From: Methanococcoides alaskense
GTDB taxonomy: Archaea > Halobacteriota > Methanosarcinia > Methanosarcinales > Methanosarcinaceae
Direction of reading: 5' to 3'
Length of the DNA stretch: 64,000 bases
Assembly (NCBI RefSeq): GCF_027594145.1
Contig: NZ_JAQFFK010000001.1
Span: 496,001-560,000 of the forward strand
Below the pieces are notes generated by a model. It saw only the letters and a list, made by a program, of their open reading frames with translations, had not been told where the DNA came from and made no database searches. Each line of letters begins with the position of its first letter. Position 1 is the first letter of the stretch. Of the stretch, positions 8,752 through 17,397 are shown piece by piece. The position numbers and the translations under genes are program-made.

Positions 8752-10138
8752 TGCTTTTGGGCTTACCTGAGCCTCGACCAGAATTTCGACCTGAGTTTTT
8801 CTTGGAGGTAGTACTCTTAGCCTGGCCTCCATTGGTGTTCTCTGATCGTCCACCTTTATTTTTACTATCTTTATTAGCACTACTACTTCTACCGCCTTTG
8901 CCTTCTCCTTTTTTGCCCCTGCCTCTTTTAGGTCCGGCGCTTCCTGTTCGTCCTCTCTGTTGCTTGGGAGCTGGCTTTGCTGCGTCCCCCGTGGCATTCT
9001 TCGCTTTTTCGGAATGGTAATTATGCTCAGCGACCTCGATCTCCATGTCGGTGAGCTTTTCGATATCACGCAGGAAATCCCGCTCATCGGCTGCACAGAA
9101 TGAGTATGCTGTTCCCTCAGCTCCTGCTCTTGCTGTACGTCCTATTCGGTGTACGTAGCTTTCAGGGATATTCGGCAGGTCATAGTTTATTACGTGTGAT
9201 ATGTCCTCGATATCAATTCCTCGAGCAGCTATGTCTGTTGCAACCAGTACACGCAGTTGTCCGGACTTGAAATTCTGAAGTGTTTTTGTGCGGTGGGTCT
9301 GGGACTTGCTGCCATGAATAGCACCTGCATTTATATTGCTCTTGTTTAGCATCTCAGTGACCTTATTGGCACGGTGCTTTGTACGTGTGAATACAAGGAC
9401 ACAGTCCAGATGCTTACCTCTTAGTAAATGCAAAAGTAATTCGTTCTTGTTATCCGTATCCACGAAAAAGATGAACTGCTCTATGCGCTCAACAGTTGTT
9501 GCCTGCGGGGTAACCTCTACCTGTGCAGGATTGCTGAGCATCTTCCTGGCAAGTGTGGATATCTCCGGGGACATGGTGGCTGAATAGAAAAGGGACTGAC
9601 GCTTTTTTGGCAGCATATCGACAATTTTGTTCACATCGTTGAGGAAACCCATGTCAAGCATCCTGTCCGCTTCATCAAGGACAAAATACTCCACACTGGA
9701 AAGCCTAATATGGCCTTGTTGAATCAGGTCCAGCAGTCTGCCCGGGGTTGCTACAAGGCAATCCACACCCTTTGAGAGAGCTCTTACCTGTGGTGTCTGT
9801 CCAACTCCTCCGAATACAACTGTATGCTTGTAACGGGTGTGTTTGCCATACGTGGCAAAACTATCCCCTATCTGTGCTGCAAGTTCCCTTGTGGGCGCAA
9901 GCACAAGCACTCGCGGACTTCTTGACTTCACTGTCTTGTGGGATGCAGACATATTCTGGAGAATCGGTAATATGAATGCAGCTGTCTTGCCTGTACCTGT
10001 CTGAGCGATACCGATCATGTCCCTACCATCCAACAGATGGGGGATGGATAGTTCCTGTATCGGAGTAGGTGTTGTATATCCTTCTTCGGTTAATGCCCGC
10101 TGAAGCGGGAATATTAAATTTAAATTATCAAATGACAC
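8744..10138 (-). CDS. deaD: DEAD-box ATP-dependent RNA helicase
   Basis: A 464-residue RNA helicase with all canonical motifs: the Q motif region TPTPIQ, AQTGTGKT (Walker A), PTRELA, VLDEADRMLDMGF, SAT, and HRIGRTARAG. After about residue 375 follows a low-complexity basic tail rich in Gly, Arg, Lys and Ser (for example GRGKKGEGKGGRSSS), a likely RNA-binding extension. A cold-induced DEAD-box helicase with a basic tail and a long 5-prime leader is known from Methanococcoides burtonii; this gene is a good candidate for its counterpart. GAGGT sits five bases before the ATG, and a TATA box lies about 90 bases upstream. Confidence 0.92.
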   Translation of the reverse strand: MSFDNLNLIFPLQRALTEEGYTTPTPIQELSIPHLLDGRDMIGIAQTGTGKTAAFILPILQNMSASHKTVKSRSPRVLVLAPTRELAAQIGDSFATYGKHTRYKHTVVFGGVGQTPQVRALSKGVDCLVATPGRLLDLIQQGHIRLSSVEYFVLDEADRMLDMGFLNDVNKIVDMLPKKRQSLFYSATMSPEISTLARKMLSNPAQVEVTPQATTVERIEQFIFFVDTDNKNELLLHLLRGKHLDCVLVFTRTKHRANKVTEMLNKSNINAGAIHGSKSQTHRTKTLQNFKSGQLRVLVATDIAARGIDIEDISHVINYDLPNIPESYVHRIGRTARAGAEGTAYSFCAADERDFLRDIEKLTDMEIEVAEHNYHSEKAKNATGDAAKPAPKQQRGRTGSAGPKRGRGKKGEGKGGRSSSANKDSKNKGGRSENTNGGQAKSTTSKKNSGRNSGRGSGKPKSSQ

Positions 10139-10240
10139 GTTATACCTCTGGTTATAATGTAAAAATCGTTGGAATTTATCTGACCCATCTTATTGATAAG
10201 AGATAATCTTGGTGGTTAATGACCCAAGATATATAATTAA
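10139..10240 (-). promoter_or_regulatory. Helicase promoter and 5-prime leader
   Basis: On the minus strand a TATA box (TTAATTATAT) occupies about 10231-10240 with an A-rich BRE-like stretch before it. A start about 25 bases downstream would leave a leader of roughly 65-70 bases before ATG 10138, longer than needed for the GAGGT ribosome site. Long leaders are associated with cold-shock helicase messages in this genus, so post-transcriptional control is possible; the transcription start is inferred, not seen. Confidence 0.5.
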
Positions 10241-10354
10241 TTCTTTACAGTAAAGGTGAAAAATAGGCATTCTTCATGTTCTTTAGTTTTTGAAGTCCTG
10301 TTATTCCTCACACTGATCGGGAATATTGGGGGTCAAGAGAAATTCAATACTTTT

Positions 10355-10960
10355 TTAATATTGTCCTTTGAAATGAGGAATTGTCCTGTGAACCCGTTCT
10401 TGATATTCTCTGTATTCATCACCAAAACGTGAAACCAGTCTTCTTTCCACATGCAGGGACCCCAGATACACGTACAGGGTGGAAAAAATGTATATGACGA
10501 GCAGATTGACGGTCATAAAAGGGGTCAGCCATATAATGATCAGTCCTGAGAGCAGGAAGGGGTCCCTTATGAATCGGAAAATACCCTGAATATTCAGGGA
10601 ACCTGCTTCAGGAGTCTTTGGTGCAGACAGCTGTGCACGTATCTTGAATCTGTGGGGTGCATCCAGCAAACCTCTGGCTCCGATGAGTGCACCGATCAAC
10701 TGTCCACCTACCATGCACCAGCGCCAGGGAGATGGTATTATGTAGAGTATTGGCCCCGGATATTTGTAGAGCAGATATATGAGTGGTAATACTGTTAGCA
10801 CTGAGATCAGGCTGTATGCTAGCATATAATATTTTTCTGACCCGGGGCCCATTACTCGCAAGATCATGCCTTTGAAAGGTAGGCTTGCGGTAAGGCTATG
10901 AATAGCTGCAAATGCTATCAGGCAAAGAACAAGGATGATCGTGGATGAAACCAATTCCAA
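10355..10960 (-). CDS. NnrU/isoprenylcysteine methyltransferase-like membrane protein
   Basis: A 201-residue membrane protein with about five to six hydrophobic segments. The start, with FAAIHSLTASLPFKG, resembles NnrU. The C-terminal half has FRFIRDPFLLSGLIIIW and then VERRLVSRFGDEYREYQERVHRTIP, the hallmark of the NnrU/ICMT/PEMT membrane methyltransferase superfamily, in which the Glu-Arg-x-Leu and GdeYreY segments bind S-adenosylmethionine. Substrate unknown. It stands alone, about 200 bases upstream (in its own direction of reading) of no evident partner. Confidence 0.7.
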   Translation of the reverse strand: MELVSSTIILVLCLIAFAAIHSLTASLPFKGMILRVMGPGSEKYYMLAYSLISVLTVLPLIYLLYKYPGPILYIIPSPWRWCMVGGQLIGALIGARGLLDAPHRFKIRAQLSAPKTPEAGSLNIQGIFRFIRDPFLLSGLIIIWLTPFMTVNLLVIYIFSTLYVYLGSLHVERRLVSRFGDEYREYQERVHRTIPHFKGQY

Positions 10961-11193
10961 TACTCTCCATTTTCTAATTTTAATTATATCTAATATTTGT
11001 GACTTTATGGGGCTGTCAGATCTTCAGTTGTCAACGAATTTTCTAAATATTCCCTCAATAATATCTAAATATATTACTTTATAATCCTTGATAAATATTA
11101 GAAGTTCACGTAATATAAAGCAAACCACTAAAATCTCGAAGATAATTTTGTGAGTATCCTCCGGAATTTTATGATGTGCCCTGCTCTTTCGAA

Positions 11194-11598
11194 TCATACA
11201 TTACCGTCCCCTGATCTCAAAACAACAGGAACAAGTCCATTGTATTCAGCAGCTGTCATTATCCTGACATGCATATCATCTGCCGTCTCCCATACCTTTG
11301 CAGTACGCTCTCTGTAAAGCGGATCTCTCAAAAGATGGTGGTCGTATATAATGAGATATGGAGCACTTTCCCTGATGATCCTGGTGAGGTTATTTATGGC
11401 CCGATCAAGGTTTGTCCTGCTGAGAAGATTACCTAAAAGGTAGGTTGCCGGACCATCCAGTATCAATATATCCGGATCTTCTTCAATGATCCATTGTGCA
11501 TGGTCTTCAATGTTTGGTCCCTGCAGATCCGATGTATGAATTATTTTTTTACCCCCGTATTCTATGATGGTGGCGATGACCCATCCATGAAAAACGGT
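11194..11598 (-). pseudogene. Truncated UPF0282 metallo-beta-lactamase-fold protein
   Basis: This is the C-terminal half of the archaeal UPF0282 family (metallo-beta-lactamase fold). The frame is open from a stop at 11599-11601: it reads HGWVIATIIEYGGKKIIHTS, DLQGP, then ILILDGPATYLLG and IIYDHHLLRD, all in family order, and ends with VPVVLRSGDGNV. The N-terminal half with the HxHxDH metal site, some 150 residues, is absent, and no trace of it is visible further upstream. A TTG at 11464-11466 is the first possible start and would leave 90 residues, still without the active site. The remaining codons are intact, so the deletion may be recent. Confidence 0.75.
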
Positions 11599-11800
11599 TT
11601 AAAAAAATAAATACTAAACGTGCGTTTCCTTCAAATTTCCCTGACATGATCTTTGTTCTATGAGAAAATAAGAGTATCGATATAAATATTCTGACCACTG
11701 GTTATGTCAATAATATATCAAATATTAATTATATATATGGGGTTTTCAGAGACAACCTATATTAGCTAATCGAATGTATATTCTATTGGGGGTTTTAAAA

Positions 11801-11992
11801 ATGTGGAGTTATTCAAAAATTGACACCGAAAATCTGAAAGCTATCAATGAGCTGGAAAGTAAATTAGGTATAGCCCTAATTGCTTTTTCAGATGAGAATA
11901 TCGAGTATGCAGACTTAAATGAAGACGCTGCTAAAGAAGTAAAGGATCTGGAAACGAAACTGGGTCTTTCACTGCTTGCACTTAAAGAATAA
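11801..11992 (+). CDS. Small internally repeated protein
   Basis: A 63-residue acidic protein starting at ATG 11801, preceded by GGGGG seven bases away; an upstream TTG/ATG in frame would add nine residues but lacks a ribosome site. It contains two similar helices, LESKLGIALIAF near the middle and LETKLGLSLLAL at the C-terminus, each introduced by an acidic stretch, suggesting an ancient internal duplication. No known domain is recognised. A good hairpin terminator follows directly, supporting a real monocistronic gene. Confidence 0.65.
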   Translation: MWSYSKIDTENLKAINELESKLGIALIAFSDENIEYADLNEDAAKEVKDLETKLGLSLLALKE

Positions 11993-11998
11993 TAAAAT

Positions 11999-12036
11999 AG
12001 TGGATTGCAATATTTTGCACCCACTACCTTTTTTTT
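11999..12036 (+). terminator. Hairpin plus T-run terminator
   Basis: AGTGG at 11999-12003 pairs with CCACT at 12021-12025, and inside it TGCAA pairs with TTGCA around a TATT loop. It is followed by ACC and eight T residues ending near 12036. It lies just after the stop of the 63-residue gene. The bases from here to 12272 hold no convincing gene; a 7-bp stem CAGTATG/CATACTG is at 12199-12217. Confidence 0.7.
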
Positions 12037-12272
12037 CAATTTTAATGATTCCTACGTTAAGGTGATGAAAATACCTTTGTTCATTGTTCAGATGATCCGC
12101 AAGATCGTCAATGCTACTGATCCCGCCCGAAAATATGTAAGTATATTTCCTGGAATGGCACATTTTCTACTACGAAAATCTAATGCATGGGGCATGTTCA
12201 GTATGTTCAACATACTGCATTATTGTTCTGTTCAATGTTTTGAAGTGATGGGAAAACAGTTTCAATAACTAT

Positions 12273-13472
12273 TTATTTTGCTATTACCCTAACCATATCA
12301 ACGAACGCATCTTCCCGCGAATTGGACATCTTTCCCCTGAATTGGATCTTGAGGCTGTCTATGTCGATTACGGCAATGCTTTCCTCGTGCCAAGTGTTTT
12401 CAGTGTCAACATTCCCTCTTAATATTGCCTTTTCATTCCAAGTAGCTCCTCCATCTGTGGACACATCAAATGCAAGGTATTCTCCTTTGTCGAGGTAGCT
12501 TTCAATATACCAGGAGAAGGTAATTGTAGCGCTTGTTTTGCCATTCAAATCTACGGGAATAGAGGTTAATGTTGCATCCGTAGCCCGGCCATCGATTCCA
12601 GCAGACCATCTGCCTTCTGTTGACCGCTGAGTTGAATCGTACCAGTCTCTTTGGCTGTCTTCAGTCCATAGCCCGTTCCATTCACCCTGCTCAAAGCTAT
12701 CGTAGAATACCTCTTGTGGCACACTAGATGCTTCTTCAACTGTTACCGTTGTGGTGTCTGTATCGGTGAGACCATAATTATCCGTCACTCTCAGTGTCAC
12801 TTTGTATGTATTTGGAATAGTATAGGTGTGAGTAGTGGTCTCTCCGATTCCTGTGTTTCCATCCCCGAAGTCCCAGTCATATGAGACAATGGATTCTTCA
12901 GGGTCGGATGAAGCAGAACCATCTAAGGATATTAGGTCACCTTCATTGACCTCGGAGGGACCATTGGCAACTGCCACAGGGGCTTCGTTAATAGTCAGAG
13001 TCGTATTTTTGATCAAGACATCTATGGGATTTCCAGATGGGTCGCTTATGATAACATTTTTCAGACAAATTGTTGATGTGCTTGTGGCCTGTTCCTTTAC
13101 ACTCATTGTGATACTTGCAAATGACTCAGGTTCTATGATGCTTGAAGGAGCCAGTATCAAACCGTAAACATTTGAAAGTGTTCCTGCATTGTTGTCTATG
13201 CTTCCGTTGTTAAAAAATGTAGAAGCTCCATTCTGGCTTAAGAGTATGCCTTCAGATACACTCTCAACCTGTATTTTTGAGTTGTCAAAGTCAATATCGA
13301 ACTGTAATCCTGCAATTGCAGTATCCGGTGCTACAAACACATCGATTGTGAAGTTTTCACCGGTTGTGGCTATTTGAGTTGATGATTCAAGCGTTACGTC
13401 TGCTGCATTTGAATTGAAACAACCAAAAACAAGCAAAAGTAAAAATATAGTGATTATTGTAATGACTTTAAT
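12273..13472 (-). CDS. Secreted cohesin-PKD surface protein
   Basis: An exported protein with three parts: a cohesin-like domain (VTLESSTQIATTGENFTIDV... with GLQFDIDFDNSKIQV), a PKD domain (YDWDFGDGNTG...HTYTIPNTYKVTLRVTD), and a C-terminal beta-sandwich segment beginning FEQGEWNGLWTEDSQRDW. Cohesins bind dockerins in bacteria; archaeal cohesins occur without cellulosomes and may assemble surface proteins. The frame extends upstream of the first TTG (13434) to give KVITIITIFLLLLVFGC, a perfect signal peptide, and GAGGGTG lies five bases before an ATT at 13470-13472, where ATG would be expected. I take ATT as the start, with the alternative that the start codon is mutated. Confidence 0.75.
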   Translation of the reverse strand: MKVITIITIFLLLLVFGCFNSNAADVTLESSTQIATTGENFTIDVFVAPDTAIAGLQFDIDFDNSKIQVESVSEGILLSQNGASTFFNNGSIDNNAGTLSNVYGLILAPSSIIEPESFASITMSVKEQATSTSTICLKNVIISDPSGNPIDVLIKNTTLTINEAPVAVANGPSEVNEGDLISLDGSASSDPEESIVSYDWDFGDGNTGIGETTTHTYTIPNTYKVTLRVTDNYGLTDTDTTTVTVEEASSVPQEVFYDSFEQGEWNGLWTEDSQRDWYDSTQRSTEGRWSAGIDGRATDATLTSIPVDLNGKTSATITFSWYIESYLDKGEYLAFDVSTDGGATWNEKAILRGNVDTENTWHEESIAVIDIDSLKIQFRGKMSNSREDAFVDMVRVIAK

Positions 13473-13705
13473 AGGTACACCCTCTTTATTTTAAAGGCTT
13501 GTAGATTTATATCTATATATAATTATTTGTAATTTTAGATAAAACTCTCCTATAATATTATATCCTAAACAAAATTATTTTGGTATATCTCAAAGAGAGT
13601 TCATAAGAAAGTTAAATGATCTACTTTATTTAATTTCTTAGAGCAAAAATGATTGCTTAAAAATTAACCTAAATACTCCGATTTTTTCCAAACAATAGCA
13701 TTATT

Positions 13706-13726
13706 GAAAGTTTACGGTAAACTTTC
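13706..13726. repeat. 21-base near-perfect palindrome
   Basis: GAAAGTTTAC (13706-13715) and GTAAACTTTC (13717-13726) are perfect inverted arms around one central G. It lies in the 13473-13836 gap between the surface-protein gene and tRNA-Leu. It could be a protein-binding site or, as RNA, an 8-bp stem with a 5-base loop. The rest of that gap is AT-rich, with promoter-like sequence and no gene seen. Confidence 0.6.
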
Positions 13727-13735
13727 TGCTTAAAC

Positions 13736-13775
13736 CACCAATAACTTTCTAATATTGGTGTTTTTTTCTTTTTTA
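13736..13775 (+). terminator. Orphan plus-strand terminator-like hairpin
   Basis: CACCAATA (13736-13743) pairs with TATTGGTG (13753-13760) and is followed by seven T, one C and more T. It points as a plus-strand terminator, yet no plus-strand gene precedes it; both flanking genes are on the minus strand. It may end an unannotated small RNA that would include the palindrome at 13706-13726. Confidence 0.5.
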
Positions 13776-13836
13776 GGTATTGGATTATATTTATAGAGTT
13801 CGTTTATTCTTAGATGCCTATATACTTTAAAATGAG

Positions 13837-13921
13837 TGCGGGGGGAGGGATTCGAACCCTCGAAATCCTTCGATACCAGATCTTAAGTCTGGCGCCTTTG
13901 ACCTAGCTGGGCGACCCCCGC
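13837..13921 (-). tRNA. tRNA-Leu (UAA)
   Basis: An 85-base tRNA on the minus strand. The acceptor arms GCGGGGG and CCCCCGC pair fully with discriminator A. The anticodon arm is CCAGA-CTTAAGA-TCTGG, giving anticodon UAA. The T arm GAGGG-TTCGAAT-CCCTC is canonical, and the long variable arm is as expected of a type II leucine tRNA. CCA is not encoded. Confidence 0.95.
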
Positions 13922-14002
13922 ATGAGAATTAGAATGGCTACCTTACGCTTTTGGTCACCCCATAATTAAAGTTAAGTTACTTAAGCCTTATTCTAATGGA
14001 AC

Positions 14003-14749
14003 ATGAAGATAACATTTCTTGGAACAGGTGTGGCGATACCACAGAAGGACAGGGTCCAGTCAGGTGTATTGATGGAGTTCGGGGAAAATAAGGTGCTTTT
14101 CGACTGCGGGGGTGGCATTCTTAATCGGATATTCGAAAGCGGAGTCTTGCATACGGAGATCGATACCATTGTGCTTTCGCATCTGCACCTTGATCATGTG
14201 GCGGATGTCATGTGTCTGCTCAAGGCCAACTGGCTCTGCGACAAGCTTGATTCGGTCATTTATGGGCCCGTGGGAACGCAGGAATGGTTAGAGCGGCTCA
14301 TGGACATCTATCCGTACATGAAAGAGAAGGTCAATGTTGAGGTTCGGGAAGTTGCAGCAGGTGAAGTATTTGAGCTTACAGATGGGTGCATTGTCCAGTG
14401 TGCTGATGGGATACACAGTGTACCTTCGCTTGGATGTCGGGTGCAATACGATGGTAAGGTCGTTGTCTATTCAGGGGATACTGAGCCATGTGATTGCATC
14501 ATGGAGCTGGCACAAGATGCCGATCTGCTTATTCACGAATGCTCTTTCCCGCTGGACTTTCCTATGACCAATCATGCCACACCTGATATGCTGCGACCAT
14601 ATCTCGAAGGGTCCGGTATCTCAAGGGTGTATCTGACACATCTTTATCCTCACATGCAGGGGCACGAAGAGGAAGCTCTCGAATACATAAAAGAAAAGTT
14701 CGAGGGGGAAGTGCATATTGCTTCCGACCTCATGGAAGTTGAGCTCTGA
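14003..14749 (+). CDS. RNase Z-like metallo-beta-lactamase-fold hydrolase
   Basis: A 248-residue enzyme of the metallo-beta-lactamase fold, RNase Z/arylsulfatase branch. The metal-binding motif is SHLHLDHVAD near residues 59-68; further ligands are IHS (about 138), SGDTEP (about 158), and THLYPH (about 212). The start MKITFLGTGVAIP is typical. The family includes tRNA 3-prime endonuclease, but the exosite of true RNase Z is not apparent, so the substrate may be another phosphodiester. It lies just downstream and divergent of tRNA-Leu, which is suggestive but not proof of a tRNA role. Confidence 0.8.
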   Translation: MKITFLGTGVAIPQKDRVQSGVLMEFGENKVLFDCGGGILNRIFESGVLHTEIDTIVLSHLHLDHVADVMCLLKANWLCDKLDSVIYGPVGTQEWLERLMDIYPYMKEKVNVEVREVAAGEVFELTDGCIVQCADGIHSVPSLGCRVQYDGKVVVYSGDTEPCDCIMELAQDADLLIHECSFPLDFPMTNHATPDMLRPYLEGSGISRVYLTHLYPHMQGHEEEALEYIKEKFEGEVHIASDLMEVEL

Positions 14750-14799
14750 AAACTAGTCAGGGCATGCGTTCAATTTCAAATTGGATGAGATGTCCTTGT

Positions 14800-15444
14800 T
14801 CAGACCTCAATGAATGAAACGCTCACGTTGTCTTGCTCAAGCTCAATAAGGGCCGCATATCCATCTGCTGCCATACCGGGATTCACAAGGAATGTATCTC
14901 CTGATCTGGCAAATCCCCTTGCTTCGTGGATATGTGCACAGATAACCAGCTTTGAGCGGTCAATGAACTTGGCAACTGCTGCACTGCCCACATTGTCCCC
15001 TGAGATGGAGTCCAGAAGTCCTTTTGGGGGCGCATGTGAGACCATTACTATATTACCCTTACATTCACCCTCACAGGCATTGAACATGGGTTCAAGGGCA
15101 TCCTCGATCTCCTGTTCCTCAAGTTCGAACGGAGTATTGAATGGGGTTGGACTGGAACCTCCTATTCCTACAAAAGCGAACTCTCCTATTCTTTCGGTAG
15201 CTTTGTGCAAATTCACTATTTCCGAATCATCGAGTACTTCGAGGATGTCCCTTTGATCGCAATTTCCGGGAACTGCAAAGACCGGTACATCAAAAACACC
15301 ATTCAGTTGTTCCACTTCGCTGGAAGGGCCAAAGTTCGTAATGTCACCGCTGATGACCACTACATCGATCTCACCGGCCTTTTCTTTAATATCTTCCAGA
15401 TGAGAGAAATTGCCATGTATATCAGCAATTGCAAGTATTTTCAT
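14800..15444 (-). CDS. Calcineurin-like metallophosphoesterase
   Basis: A 214-residue phosphoesterase with the full set of dimetal motifs: ADIHGN (residues 7-12), ISGDITN (about 31-37), PGNCDQ (about 59-64), MVSHAPP (about 133) and ICAHIHEARG (about 168). Such small archaeal members are typically phosphodiesterases or nucleotide phosphatases of undefined substrate. It is convergent with the preceding hydrolase gene and runs 22 bases after the next gene on the same strand, so it may share a transcript with it. Confidence 0.88.
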   Translation of the reverse strand: MKILAIADIHGNFSHLEDIKEKAGEIDVVVISGDITNFGPSSEVEQLNGVFDVPVFAVPGNCDQRDILEVLDDSEIVNLHKATERIGEFAFVGIGGSSPTPFNTPFELEEQEIEDALEPMFNACEGECKGNIVMVSHAPPKGLLDSISGDNVGSAAVAKFIDRSKLVICAHIHEARGFARSGDTFLVNPGMAADGYAALIELEQDNVSVSFIEV

Positions 15445-15466
15445 TTATTTCACCTCATATAGACCG

Positions 15467-16246
15467 TTAGAATTTCCTGTCGCCACCGAGAATGCCACCA
15501 AGTGCACTTTCACCTATGCCTGCAATGCCGCCTTTTTCGCCCCTATTTGAATCACTAGGGCCAATGGCTGCTGCTATCCTGTCAGCAAGGCGTGAGAATG
15601 GCAGGCTCTGAAGATATACAGTACCTGGTCCTGAGACCGTTGCCAGAACGATGCCTTCGCCACCAAAGAGTGCATTCTTGAAACCGCCTACGAACTGTAT
15701 GTCGTAGTTAACACTCTCTGAGAAGGCCACCAGACAACCTGTATCAACCCTCAATGTTTCTCCTGGGGCAAGGTCTTTCTTGATTATCGTACCGCCTGCA
15801 TGTACAAATGCAAGACCGTTGCCTTCGAGTCTCTGGAGGATGAAACCCTCTCCTCCGAAAAGCCCTGCTCCTATCTTCTTCGAGAATGCAATGGAAATAT
15901 CTACTCCATCTGCAGCGCAGAGGAATGCGTCTTTCTGACAGAGGAAACTGCCACCTTCTGATGCAAGGTCTATGGGTATGATCTTACCGGGATATGGTGC
16001 TCCAAAGGCCACTGTTCCCTTGCCTTTTCCGTTCTGGGTAAAAGAAGTTATAAAAAAGCTCTCTCCTGAGAATGCACGCTTCAGACCTTTAAGCAATCCT
16101 CCGCCGGTGGACGTTTCCATCTTGATGCCATCTCCCATGAACATCATTGCACCTGCTTCGGCCCTTACGGTCTCTCCCTGGTCAAGTTCTATCTCAACAA
16201 GCTGCATTTCATTCCCGTGGATCTTATAATCAATATCATGTGCCAT
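15467..16246 (-). CDS. TIGR00266/AIM24 family protein
   Basis: A 259-residue member of the AIM24/TIGR00266 family, made of repeated short beta strands. Typical stretches are [56 protein letters not shown] (shortened here in part), and a second similar set GSFLCQ..., with a glycine-rich C-terminus. Function is not established; a tryptophan RNA-binding attenuator-like fold is described for the family. The start is ATG 16246 with GAGGAG eight bases upstream; the open frame continues to 16321 but without a ribosome site. Possible operon with the phosphoesterase downstream. Confidence 0.8.
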   Translation of the reverse strand: MAHDIDYKIHGNEMQLVEIELDQGETVRAEAGAMMFMGDGIKMETSTGGGLLKGLKRAFSGESFFITSFTQNGKGKGTVAFGAPYPGKIIPIDLASEGGSFLCQKDAFLCAADGVDISIAFSKKIGAGLFGGEGFILQRLEGNGLAFVHAGGTIIKKDLAPGETLRVDTGCLVAFSESVNYDIQFVGGFKNALFGGEGIVLATVSGPGTVYLQSLPFSRLADRIAAAIGPSDSNRGEKGGIAGIGESALGGILGGDRKF

Positions 16247-16578
16247 TATTATTACTCCTCTATGGGACGGGATCCTCAATCGGGAAAGTCCCCTATGCAG
16301 AAATATTGCATTTAACAGCACATAAACGTATTGTAAGGTTCACATAAGTGTCACAGTTCAGGCATATCGAAATATTGCAATATTCTCTAAATTCATAAGA
16401 TCTCTAAAGATGGCAAATTTGCTATTACTTTGGAGAGGTACTTTTCATTGATTTTCACGAAAGATGCTATGAATACCAATAACAGCACCTGAAGACTTCA
16501 AATTGAACTGTAGTTTAAATAATCTATAAATAGTAACTTGATGTATTTACATTTAGAGAACCCGGAGGTTATCAGATC
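16247..16578. other. Divergent promoter region
   Basis: No gene is seen. On the plus strand, CTATAAATAG at about 16524-16533 is a good TATA box for the lipoprotein gene, implying a start near 16558 and a short leader with CCGGAGG at 16562. The left part should contain the minus-strand promoter of the AIM24-like gene, which I cannot place exactly. Confidence 0.5.
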
Positions 16579-17079
16579 ATGAATACACAAAAATTATTAT
16601 CCATTTTCATTATCTTTGCCGTACTTACCTGTACCTTTATGGCAGTGGGTTGTACTGAAATTGATAATGAGGACGACATTATTGAGGCCGAACAGGACGA
16701 AGAAATTGTTGCATCTCCTGACGAGATCATCGACATCGAATGGCAATGGTCAGGATTGACCGAGACCTTTCCAGCTAGCCAGTCCGTAGTTCCTGACCCG
16801 GAAAACTATAAAATTACCTTGAGATCGGATGGAACCTACTCCATTAAAGCAGACTGCAACATTGGAAGTGGTGGCTACACAATGGAAGGAAATGAGCTTA
16901 CCTTAGCACCAGGTCCAATAACGCTTGCATATTGTGGTCCTGACTCGCTGGATAGTCAGTATCTTTCCCTGTTGAGCAATGTAACAACCGTCTCAATGGA
17001 AGATGATCAGCTTGTTCTCGGTATCGGGGACAACGGCGACAGAATGCTTTTTGTTAAAGGAGATGTAGCAGAGCAGTGA
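16579..17079 (+). CDS. META-domain-like lipoprotein
   Basis: A 166-residue exported lipoprotein: a signal peptide with lipobox MAVGC (Cys25), an acidic linker, then about 120 residues resembling a META/HslJ domain. Seen are W-x-W near residue 55, YKITLRSDGTYSIKADCN, GGYTMEGNELTL and a C-terminal strand LVLGIGDNGDRMLFVKG. Bacterial META proteins include the stress-related HslJ and inhibitors. The conserved cysteine pair (ADCN and AYCGP) fits that family. CCGGAGG lies about ten bases before ATG. Monocistronic. Confidence 0.7.
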   Translation: MNTQKLLSIFIIFAVLTCTFMAVGCTEIDNEDDIIEAEQDEEIVASPDEIIDIEWQWSGLTETFPASQSVVPDPENYKITLRSDGTYSIKADCNIGSGGYTMEGNELTLAPGPITLAYCGPDSLDSQYLSLLSNVTTVSMEDDQLVLGIGDNGDRMLFVKGDVAEQ

Positions 17080-17397
17080 AACACCTGCTTTGACCATATT
17101 TTTTTGAATTTGGGAATGAAGGGGATATAGTTCTCTTCATCCCGCTAAATTAATTTTGTACCTAAGTGCTCTCTGATCAAATATGACGTGAGGGAGATTC
17201 CTTAATATAACTCTTTGAATTGTAGTAATGCCTAGTATGATCTAAATTATAGTTTAAAAGCGATTAGCAAATTCAATTATTCGATATTATCATTTGCTGG
17301 GGGTATTAAAGATCACCAATTACATAGAAATAGTTTTATTTCGTGCCCCCTTATTATTGTTTAGTAATTTTTCTTACTTTGAGTAGGTCAATAATTT
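17080..17397 (+). other. Intergenic region with stem-loop
   Basis: After the lipoprotein gene a hairpin is present: GGG (17112-17114) and ATGAAG (17116-17121) pair with CTTCAT (17135-17140) and CCC (17141-17143), with one bulged A. Weakly T-rich sequence follows, so it may act as a terminator. The remaining bases are AT-rich upstream sequence of the DUF21 gene with no other gene seen. Confidence 0.4.

Noticed and set aside
11969..12163. Minus-strand frame with SGGISSIDDLADHL, reminiscent of the HisA-type barrel end
   Set aside because: Only about 15 residues resemble that family, the flanks do not, and no ribosome site is present. Too short to call even as a remnant.
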